DNA from: Polyporus tsugae
Lineage: Eukaryota > Basidiomycota > Agaricomycetes > Polyporales > Polyporaceae
Direction of reading: 5' to 3'
Assembly (NCBI GenBank): GCA_024305745.1
Contig: JAHRBS010000005.1
Span: 930,001 to 994,000 of the forward strand
Length of the DNA stretch: 64,000 nucleotides
How positions within the stretch are numbered: the stretch's first letter is position 1; each line of letters opens with the position of its first letter. A program made the position numbers and the translations under genes. Below are positions 56,065 through 64,000 of this stretch, piece by piece. The notes beneath the pieces were generated by a model. It searched no databases. It saw nothing but the letters and a program-made list of their open reading frames with translations, and was not told where the DNA came from.

Positions 56065-59000
56065 TCACGGAGACGGCGGCTCGTTTGCCAAAAGCTCGAT
56101 CGGGTTTCCGTCCTTGTCGAGCGGCCAGAAGTTGTTTTTGAGGAAGCAGTCCGGGTCGTATCTCTTCTTCAGCTCCGCGAGACGGCCCCAGTTCTTGCCG
56201 TAACACGCCATCGTACGGCTGGGATCCTCATGTCGGCCCAGAAACTGCCAGCGACGAGACGCAATCGTCAGCCCCGCTGGTAAAAGGCACAGTGCGCGCG
56301 CACGCGACACCGTGACGCGACACGGAGGCACTCACCACGGGAAACGGGCCGCCTGTGGCCATGGGCGAGATGGTCGTTTTCATCCACTGTCGCGTAGCCC
56401 AACCACGTTGGATCAACACCCGTGCATGCATGGCGAACGGGGAAGGAGAGTCGGGAGGGGGTAACTCACCGCTTCGGCGGAGGTGATGCAACGTGGGTCG
56501 TCGATGCCCATGTCCCACTGATGGAGCGCGGCGACGGTCCACGCCGCGTCGCGTTGTTCCTTGGGCAGGCAATTGTCCTCGAAGTCCCCGATCGCCCCTC
56601 CTGCGAGCTCGAAAATCCATGCTTAAGGGATAATAGTACCAGAGTTGTAGTCGGGAAAGCTGAGAAGACGAGCAAAAAGGGCATGGAGGTGGCACGTACT
56701 GCACCCGATGGGCGTGTTCGCGAAGGCCAAGACGGTCCGGTTGATTATCTCGTCCGTCAGCGACGTGATGAGCGCAGAGCGGAGGAACCACTGCCGACCC
56801 GCTGTGCCCAACCCACAGGACCATTCAGCGACTCATGATCAGGGATCGCCGGTATGAGACTCACGCTTTCCCCGCAGGACCTGCGCGACGCTGTCCTGCT
56901 GGTTCAGGAAGCTCTTCTCGTTGACCTCGTTGAGCAGGCAGCGCTCGCCGTCCCAGCTCGAGATCGCCTGGAGGTACTCCATGCCCTTCGCCTTCGGGCC
57001 GACGTAACATATCTGGATCACCACGAGCGAGTCCTTGTCCGCCGGGCCGGCCGTGAGGAGCACGTTGGCGTAGAGCTCGCGCGGTGCGTCCTTGATGCAG
57101 TCGCGGAAATGCTTGATGAGTGACGGCGCGGTCGCGCGGTGGAAGCGGCTGCAGTGCAACAGCGCGCGCATATCAGACAAAGAAATATGCACGCGTCGCA
57201 CTCAAGGCGGGAGAACGTACTAGATGATGTTTCCGGCGAAGACGACGGGGATGGGGTGCGCCCGGACTTTGTACCGAGTTGCGATACCAAACGCTGGGCC
57301 GGCGCCGCGAATGGCCCACCATAGGTCTGTTTCCCAATGAGCCAGATCCTTCCGCGAGGGCGCGCGCGGGTGCTTACCTGGGTCGTTTTCTGCGTTAACG
57401 ATCACGATGCGTCCATCGGCGAGGACCATCTCGACTTCGACGAGGTTATCAACACTCAGACCGTACAGCCGGCTGATGAACCCAAACCCAGCGAGCAACA
57501 TGATCGACGACCCGACCGGGTGCGCGGACCTTCAAAAGATCGCATGTCAGAAACTCTACCCAAACTCGCCCCCCCGCACTGAAGACGAATAGAACTCACA
57601 TGGGGATGTGGTACGGCACGGTGCCCTCCCCGCGCTCGCCCGTGGCGGGGTTCATGCCGACGAACGGGTGGTCCGCGGTGTACATGTCGACCTCCTTCTG
57701 GCGCATCCCCGCGCCGAACGTCACGTACGCGTGTGGGTGCACGGGCCGCGCGTGGTGCGTGGTGCCCAGGTGGCCCCCGTTCCCGTGCCCGTTCCCGCTC
57801 TCCGCGTCCCCCACGTACACGCGCGCGAGGCCGGACGAGCCGGCCGTCGTGGCGAACACCCGTGGGAGCGCGGATGGCATGGCCGCGAGAGACGGGGCGG
57901 ACGGGTGGGCGACCATGGGCATGGTGGGCAGGAAGGGGAACTGCGACGGGCCGCCGAGGACGGGGGCACTGAACCCCATCATCGGGTTCCACGCCATGAC
58001 ACCACCGCTGCCCGGGTTGCCGGGTGGTGGCTGCATGAAGCGGCCCATGGCGAGCGGGCTCATCGCAGATACTCCTGTCGACGCACCGTCTGACCCCAGC
58101 GTCTGCCCGAACGCCATTGGCGTTCGGTCGGAAGAGATGTATCTGAACGCGTCGAAAGCATCTCCGGCAGTGGCACTGGCGACGTCTGGCGGGCCAGAGA
58201 TCGACGTCGCGTTAGACGTATGGCCCGAGTTCCCGAAAGACGCAGATGCCCTGAAGCCGCTAGCCGTAGACGCCGCCGGGTCTCTGGATCCCTGGGGCAT
58301 ACCCTCATCCGCGGGTGCAGAAGACGCAGGCTGGTGCGGCATATCCACGTCGGAAAGAGGGTCCTGGTCCATCCTGGAAGAGTGTTCTCCGTTCGAAGGA
58401 TCCACACGTAGCGGCGATGTGTTCTCCGGGGAGTACAAGCGCGGACGATTCGTTGGGGGCTCCCGAGGCATGTCACCAGGGATAGGAGGAAGGGGAGGGC
58501 CGCAAAGGAAGGATGCCACGGCATGCGAAGCGCTATCGTACGGGCCTCTACCCGTCGCGGAGCCTACCCCGTCAACTCCGGGCGAACCTCGACCGTCCTC
58601 CCGGCGACGCTTCCCCGTCGCAGTGCCGGGGTGGACGACGATCGGCGGCTCGACTGCTGAGGAAGGCGGTATGGAGGTCTGAGGGGGTTGGGCTCGACCC
58701 TTGCCCTTGCTTCCGATGGCGGGCATGTCCTTCAGCGGCGTCCAGTCGAGAGCGGTGGGGGCGCCGTCGACGGGAGGCTCGATGTCGATGTCGCGTATCA
58801 TGCTCATGTCGACGATGACGTCTCCTGCGACCGCCCACCCCGCGATGCCGTACCCACCCGCGCGCACAGAGGGCGACAGTTCGTGCCTGCGGCAGAACTT
58901 GATGACTGTACTGACATCATGCGCGTCGAGCGGGGAGACGAGAACGCGGCATGAAGGCTTCAGCTTGCCATTGAACGTCCGTGCACGTTCGGGGTACCTG

Positions 59001-59194
59001 AAGGCCGAACATTGTCAATTCCAAGAAGACGGATGGCAATGGCAGTACGGGGTCACTTACTGAGAATCAGAGGGGCGTAAGACAGGGCCTTTCACCGACG
59101 CAGAGAGCTCGTCGAAGAGGGAGTCGGGGAAGACGGCTGCCTCTGTGCCGAGAGTGAGCTTTGGTGGTTGGAATGGTTGCCCGGTTGTGGCCAT
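56065..59194 (-). CDS. FAD-linked oxidoreductase (BBE/PCMH type) with a long disordered insert
   Basis: The minus-strand exons are 59194-59061, 58997-57600, 57529-57378, 57326-57221, 57148-56865, 56801-56700, 56621-56470, 56386-56336 and 56244-56065. They sum to 2559 nt (852 aa). The PCMH FAD-binding domain starts with KPSCRVLVSPLDAHDVSTVI, VRAGGYGIAGWAVAGDVIVD and resumes at HPHAYVTFGAGMRQKEVDMY, AHPVGSSIMLLAGFGFISRL, YGLSVDNLVEVEMVLADGRI and DLWWAIRGAGPAFGIATRYK. The substrate and berberine-bridge part ends GKNWGRLAELKKRYDPDCFL, NNFWPLDKDGNPIE. Between the first two FAD blocks lies an insert of roughly 300 residues, rich in Pro, Ser, Gly, Ala and Met, with no intron. It has basic patches such as GKRRREDGRG. 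No classic secretion signal is seen. The substrate is unknown. Confidence 0.9.
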
Positions 59195-60011
59195 CGAAGA
59201 CGATGAGAGAATCGTGGCGTTGGGAGGGGACGGATCGAAGGAAGCTGGGCCGATCGAGGAGGGAGGGAATCGGGGAGGACGTGCGCCACCTGTAACTCCG
59301 TGGTGCCCCTGAGATACTCCTCCTCGCGGTGCTGTGGGGGATCGAGCTGGACTTGGAAATGTCGTCGCAATGCTGAACCTGGAGTGGAGCCCAAGCGTTC
59401 GGCGGATGGGGCCCCTGGCTTATAATGCTGGGTAACAAGCGCCGTGCCTACTAGGGTTTAACTTTGATTCGACTGTCGCTGTAACCGCTAGAGGAGAGCC
59501 CGTTTCCTGTCTGGAACTCCAAGCGCACAAGAAGTGGGTGGAAGAAGGTGGTTCGGAGTGAAAAGTATCTGGACGGGGTCCCCATGCCGGCATCCTAGCC
59601 GCCTTCCAAGGATGTCTAGGAAGCACACCACATGGTTGCAATCCTCAAGCTACACGTCAACCCTACCCCCGATAGTACTGCGATATAGTTTTACGATTAG
59701 GATTGCGAGGCACTGTCTCCTCTGTTTCCCCTATCCTGAAAAATATAAATATGTGAGAGTTAGTCGGACTGATCCACGGATATTTTATCCCAGACAAGGT
59801 CATCGATATCGTGCCAGGCAGGTCGCATTCTGGTGGACGTCAATAGGTCTGCTGCGGTCATGAGGCTGCTACCCTCAAATTTTCTTCCAGGAAACGACAG
59901 CAGCGCTGTCAACCTACGTCACAAACGCAAGCCAAATGAATTGTGTACGTAGTTATGTGGTAGGCTCTCACAATGGTTCGCAAGTGTGCCATGTACTGAA
60001 GCGGCAGTAAG
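59195..60011. other. Intergenic region upstream of the flavin oxidoreductase
   Basis: This is the promoter side of the oxidoreductase gene. There are AT-rich stretches near 59660-59760. Alternative frames antisense to the first exon look non-coding. Confidence 0.45.
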
Positions 60012-60373
60012 ATGTCCAAAAACGAGGACAGAAGACCCTCCACGCTGGAGAATCCGTCCACTAGCTCGAGGATCCATGTCAACCCGCCCGTTTTCTATGT
60101 CACGGAAGCGCAAGGCACATGCCCAACCGCCTTCCTCACAACCGTGCTTATGTGGCCCAGAGCAAGCCTGGGCCGTATCATTACTCAAACGCTGTCCCCC
60201 AAGAACCATCGTGGCATCGTCCACCCGACGGTGATTGGTTGGGCCCGTTGGAGCGCAGAGACAAGATGCGTTTCGGCCAACCCCCACAGCCCGGAGAGAA
60301 CATGATCGATGTCAACCCACCTCGAAATTATCCACCAGCCCCTCCAAGAAGTCTGAGCCTAAGTGAGCCGTAG
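60012..60373 (+). other. Possible frameshifted Pro-rich small gene
   Basis: One frame (from ATG 60012) reads NPSTSSRIHVNPPVFYVTEA. An offset frame (60119-60373) reads PGPYHYSNAVPQEPSWHRPP, DGDWLGPLERRDKMRFGQPP and NPPRNYPPAPPRSLS, then stops. Both halves have natural composition and would join with a one-base shift near 60115. It could be a decayed short gene or chance. There is no family match. Confidence 0.25.
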
Positions 60374-60624
60374 TAGGACACGTTGCTGGCGGGTGACCTT
60401 GAGGTCGCGACCATGAATCGCATCAGTGGGCATGTGGCGTCGCCCGGGAGATGGTTGAAGTCACAGATGAGGATCGTCGATAATAACTCTGGGGGTAAGA
60501 GTCGGAGGAGAGATCTCATGGTGGTAATACTAATAGACGGAGACCGCAAGACAACCAGCCTCAGCGGCACCTTGTCGTGGTTCCAAACCTGTCATATGGT
60601 CACAGCACGCTCACAATAGGTCAA

Positions 60625-60713
60625 GGGCACATGGTGTAGTTGGTTATCACATCCGCTTAGCACCACATGGGTGAAGTTGCGGAAGGTGCTGGGTTCAATT
60701 CCCAGTGTGTCCA
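60625..60713 (+). tRNA. tRNA-Ala, anticodon AGC, with a 15-nt intron
   Basis: The acceptor GGGCACA pairs with TGTGTCC and includes the alanine identity pair G3:U70. The anticodon stem is TCCGC/GCGGA. The loop TTAGCA is followed by a 15-nt intron (about 60662-60676) and T38. The T arm is CTGGG-TTCAATT-CCCAG. The mature length is 74 nt. A five-T Pol III terminator is at 60716-60720. AGC is the major alanine anticodon in fungi (read as IGC after deamination). Confidence 0.95.
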
Positions 60714-61573
60714 TGTTTTTGCTGTTCCTCGGAGTAATCTTCATTGCCAGCGGGTTTGGATCGCGTCGATGCAGATGTTGCTCGTCGATCTGCTGGGGTC
60801 TGCCTAAAATCATCAGTAGTACGGGGTTAGCGCTCTTCGAATGAGACTGAATGGCACATGATACTGCGCTGCCACACTGCGCGCTGCTGCTTGAGTGCTG
60901 CAAGCAGTGTCCCCACGAGACGCCTAAACACTCTCTGAGTGTGGTCCGAATGTGCGATGGTCCGGTGAGGTGCACAAAGGGAGAGAGTGATGAGGGAGTG
61001 GAATGGTAGAATGAGTGTGGTGGGTAGCGAACCCGTGGGCCACGGTGTACATAGTCTGAGGGCGTAGGGGCGACGCGAGGGAATAGAAAACACGAAAGAC
61101 GAGGTTAAAACGTAACACAGTAACACTGAGACCAATGTCGAGGTCGAGTGTCGAGGAACGAGGTCGAAAATCAAAGAGAATGTCGCAGGTCGAGGAAGAC
61201 GCAGTCAGATCTAGAGTCGTGCAGTCAGTCGGATCGCGGTCAAAAGGGGGAAATGACTGAATAGTATAGGCGTCATAGTCGTAAGTACACGAGAGGATGG
61301 CGGTAAGACTCTGAGTTTATGAGGTGCTAAGTACGGTACGCGAGCATGAGGAAAACTGTCCGTACGAGAAGTGCATGGTGGAGATACCCGAGACGCAATC
61401 ACGAGAGTGCGCAGACGACGTCAGTACACGATAGCGGAAGGAAAAGGAATAAGAGAAGGCAGGGGAGATGACGCGGGGGAGGGGGGATTGGCATGCGCGT
61501 GAGGTCGTCGGACGGAGGGACTCAATGGCTAAACTTTCCGCTCAGCCGTGTACCACACCCATCACTGTTATAT
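60714..61573. other. Intergenic stretch, purine-rich, no gene seen
   Basis: The plus strand is purine-rich with imprecise repeats of GAGGTCGAG/GTCGAGG at about 61138-61200. Short minus-strand frames are Ser/Arg/Pro-rich and look non-coding. Confidence 0.45.
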
Positions 61574-61623
61574 CACTAGATGGAGTCTTAGTCAGAAAAG
61601 AAACAGTACAAATCCCATTCGTG

Positions 61624-62673
61624 CTAACGTACCCGACCCGGAGTGTCTTCACGCTCGTACACAAGCTCCGCATTGAAATCCTTGGAACTGCGTCTCAATT
61701 CTATGAATGCAGCGGGATCGGGGGTGCCCGAACGGACGACAATCCGCACTGGCAGTTTCTTGCCCTCGGGAAAGAGCCCGGCATCCAACGCCGTGGACAA
61801 TGCCCACGAAGCCATTGTTTCCCTGGACACGGCAATGCCTGGGTGGCACAGAACCAGAGTGCGAACGGCTGGAGGAAGCGGCGCAAGCGCGCCCAGTTGC
61901 ACCGGGTCCGTAATCTCGAGTGTCTCAACGTTCGGGCACACCCGGAGCATGGCCACCACGAATGCTGTCGTCACGCCGGACAATGAGAGATGCCGGACGC
62001 ACGGAACAAAGGGGTATCTCCTGCCGGACCACCTCAGGATCATGGCGGATTCGTTGAGGACCGGTGCCCATGCAGAAGTCGTGAACGAGTGGTCGATGGA
62101 GAGATGGGTGACCTGTCTCGGGAACCTTATCCCGTCAAGTTGCTCGAAGATGTCGTCGTACGCCCAGTCCGTGTACCGGATTGAGAAGCGCCGGAGGTTA
62201 GGGAGTTCATGGAGCGCATTGACGAAATACAGCACTGTCCAAACGGCCATGTCGACCTGAGAGAATGACCAGGTGGCGGGGGTGTCTTTGGACCTGAGGC
62301 CACCAGGCGACTCGGAAGTGTTCCGATTCACATAAAACGTGAGGGAGCGACAGATTTCGTTGGCAAATTGGTTTGCCTCTCTGGTGAACAGGTCACAGTC
62401 TCCGAGGAACTTGCCCCGTTTGGGGAGGAGTCCAAGGAAACCCTGTGCGCGCTGCCTATTGGCAATATGGACGTCGCGAGAGGCGATGGGAGCAATGAGC
62501 GTGAGCCAAGTGTGATCGACAAGTACGATGTTCTTCAACAAAGTTAACCACTCCTCTGGAGAGTGTGGTTCTTCCCAGAGCTTGGCGAGGATGAGCGAGA
62601 TAAGCTCAGGGGGCATCTGGCATGGGGAGCGCGACTCAGTGGAGGAAGTTTCAAGTTGTGTAGATGTCGACAT
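61624..62673 (-). CDS. F-box-like/LRR protein, copy B
   Basis: A single-exon frame of 349 aa starts at MSTSTQLETSSTES (ATG 62673). The open frame extends 25 codons upstream, but copy A has no counterpart of that ATG. It is nearly the same as copy A along its whole length, with scattered substitutions (for example LAKLWEEPHSPEEWLTLLKN versus LTKLWEESHSSDERSTLLKN). Small in-frame indels include loss of two residues in FPEGKKLP versus FPDSEGKKLP, a gain near TSESPGG, and a different C-terminal end (REDTPGRVR). In-frame indels suggest both copies have been under selection to stay open. The role is inferred as for copy A. Confidence 0.75.
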   Translation of the reverse strand: MSTSTQLETSSTESRSPCQMPPELISLILAKLWEEPHSPEEWLTLLKNIVLVDHTWLTLIAPIASRDVHIANRQRAQGFLGLLPKRGKFLGDCDLFTREANQFANEICRSLTFYVNRNTSESPGGLRSKDTPATWSFSQVDMAVWTVLYFVNALHELPNLRRFSIRYTDWAYDDIFEQLDGIRFPRQVTHLSIDHSFTTSAWAPVLNESAMILRWSGRRYPFVPCVRHLSLSGVTTAFVVAMLRVCPNVETLEITDPVQLGALAPLPPAVRTLVLCHPGIAVSRETMASWALSTALDAGLFPEGKKLPVRIVVRSGTPDPAAFIELRRSSKDFNAELVYEREDTPGRVR

Positions 62674-63030
62674 TTGCGCGGTGGTTGTGTGGAGGTTTGG
62701 GATAAGGGTAAGGCAGGAATGAGGTCGGTCTTTTATGTGCGCGCACAAACAGCCTAGCCCCTCTAACTCTCGACGCCTGTGCTCCGAGTCGTCCGAGATC
62801 CGATAACGGGGTACTATCCGCCGCGGCCAAGGAGAATTGGGCCTGGTTCAAAATCAAATTAATTAGCAGCTGACGGTTTTGAGGGGGCCAATCGGGCTCA
62901 CCCGCGACGGACGTCACTTCGGTCAGCGTAGAACGCGGCGTATAAGATGGACGTGCTGAACCCGAGGACCAGCCACCCGCTCTCCTCCACAATCCTCTCC
63001 GGCACGCAATTCAGAATCGCCCAGCAAGTG

Positions 63031-63097
63031 CAAAAAGTACGTACAACAGAGATTCCCAATTCCCATTCCCAATGAATCCCCATTGTACGTACGCTCT
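63031..63097. mobile_element. 67-bp MITE-like insertion in copy B
   Basis: It is flanked by the 9-bp direct repeat CAGCAAGTG (63022-63030 and 63098-63106). Inside are perfect 10-bp inverted repeats, GTACGTACAA at 63037-63046 and its complement at 63083-63092. Copy A has the empty site with a single 9-bp target (complement, 38218-38226). A 9-bp duplication is typical of Mutator-like elements, but the piece is too short to classify. Confidence 0.8.
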
Positions 63098-63703
63098 CAG
63101 CAAGTGATGAAGGACGAGGATGTGTCTCAGCAGCGGGGAATGTCACGGTAGTGTGGTGAATGAGGCTCTTGTAGCCCAGGATAGGTTGACTCTGTCACAC
63201 GGGTGCACGTCGGGAGGACACAGAAAGTGTAGATGGAATATTCGGAGGGAGTTGGGAAACCGTGGAGGGAGACGAGGGCAGCGATGGACTCGGAATCAAG
63301 ACAGGTGAGTGGTATACGGGAGGCAGGATGATGGTCGTGGCGGCGGGCTGCTTCATCGTAGTCGAGGATCTGGATGGGCTGAGGGCTCCAGAGATGCGGT
63401 CTTGTGGATATGCGTGTATGGACGCTGGGGCGGGACGTCAAATGACACGACTTGAGTTTGGCAGCTGAGGTCATTGAACTCAGTGTCGCGACATCTGAGC
63501 AGCCTCAGTTGACGGGATACTACATTACATCTACTGTTGGAAGCTTGAAGCGCAAATACTGAGCCGCCAGTTTGGGCTTGGCCACTCCACCGTGACACTA
63601 CATACTCCGGATACAATATCGTCATCATAGGTCTTCTCTCTTCTCTCCTTGGAGATTTTTTGCATTGGTATCTATCTGCCTTCGATGTAGCAAGGCTAGT
63701 GTA

Positions 63704-64000
63704 CTACTTCGATTTCTTGAAACCCTCGACGATACCAACATAAGCAGGTTTCTTCGCATAGTTCTATAGCAGCTAGTCAGTAACGGATGAGCTTGTCAAA
63801 TCAGAACGAGCACGAACTTCGTCCCAAGGGCAGGCGGCACCTTCACCAGAGAAAGTGCTCGGAACCCACGAGTACTACGAATCCGAGTGAGCCTGTCATC
63901 ATCCCTTCCCCTTGCGTTTACTAAATCATCCCACACACCTTATCGGTGAAGTCCCATACCGTGACGCCCACACAATTGGACACGGCGTTGCACGCCGTGA
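63704..64000 (-). CDS. GH10 endo-1,4-beta-xylanase, C-terminal part (5' end outside window)
   Basis: The last exons are 64000-63939 (running off the edge), 63874-63818 and 63763-63704. They read [39 protein letters not shown] and [19 protein letters not shown]. This is the C-terminal strand-helix of GH10 xylanases: [15 protein letters not shown] is the eighth-strand region with the substrate-binding Trp, and the Cys pair around it is conserved in fungal enzymes. The nucleophile and acid/base Glu residues lie outside the window. The enzyme hydrolyses plant xylan and is secreted. The intron phases fit (57 and 60 nt exons). Confidence 0.9.

Larger units (their letters stand above)
61574..63240 (-). 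repeat. Inverted segmental duplication, copy B
   Basis: This is the partner of 38098-39755 in opposite orientation, 22 kb away. Compared with A it carries a 67-bp insertion with a 9-bp target duplication. It lacks the foldback piece, and a 29-bp block is inverted. Confidence 0.9.

Noticed and set aside
57600..58682. Plus-strand open frame of 360 codons
   Set aside because: Antisense shadow of the disordered insert of the flavin oxidoreductase, whose exon chain sums to an exact multiple of three.
61130..61200. GTCGAGG-rich purine tract as a possible satellite
   Set aside because: Units are irregular and few; treated as low-complexity sequence.
1..64000. CRISPR arrays, operons, rRNA genes, LTR retrotransposons, viral integrations
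   Set aside because: None of the needed repeat patterns, rRNA cores, reverse transcriptase or capsid motifs were seen; the genome is eukaryotic with spliced genes.

Overview
The window is nuclear DNA of a filamentous basidiomycete, most likely an Agaricomycete and plausibly a polypore. Genes are split by many short GT-AG introns of about 50-70 bp, coding exons are GC-rich, and family types such as FunK1 kinase, secreted GH10 xylanase, DUF1479 protein and expanded F-box-like genes fit this group. Exon structures were rebuilt by hand. For ten genes the exon lengths sum to an exact multiple of three, which supports those models strongly.

Layout. 0-6.3 kb: the tail of a membrane protein, a RIB2/PUS9-type pseudouridine synthase (-), a tRNA-Ala(CGC) (-) and the golgin/tether Uso1 (+). 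6.3-11.1 kb: gene-poor and apparently degenerate, with some coding-like remains. 11.1-27.5 kb: a housekeeping block holding a MOCO-sulfurase-like PLP enzyme (+), splicing factor CWC15 (+), a 52-residue membrane microprotein (-), a saccharopine-dehydrogenase-like reductase (+), a DUF1479 dioxygenase-like protein (+) and Elongator subunit 1 (-). The last two converge.

28.5-47.3 kb is an accessory segment. It has an unrecognised Cys-rich gene, a 67-bp perfect palindrome, three members of an orphan gene family, an acyl-CoA oxidase-like gene, an F-box-like gene and a FunK1 kinase. One orphan-family member is destroyed by a 772-bp hAT-like insertion, among other lesions. A second orphan gene (45.9-47.2 kb) is intact. 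47.4-59.2 kb returns to enzymes and signalling: a C45/IAT-type acyltransferase (+) tail-to-tail with a CaiB/BaiF CoA-transferase (-), a DH-BAR-SH3 Rho GEF (+), and a flavin oxidoreductase (-) with a long disordered insert inside its FAD domain. The right end has a tRNA-Ala(AGC) with an intron, a second inverted copy of the F-box segment, and the 3' end of a GH10 xylanase gene.

Most neighbours have no obvious shared pathway, as is usual in fungi. The most informative part is the 28-46 kb and 61-63 kb accessory DNA. There, duplication, small insertions with target-site duplications, a local inversion and palindromes can be read directly by comparing paralogous copies. I found no CRISPR array, operon, rRNA gene or integrated virus.
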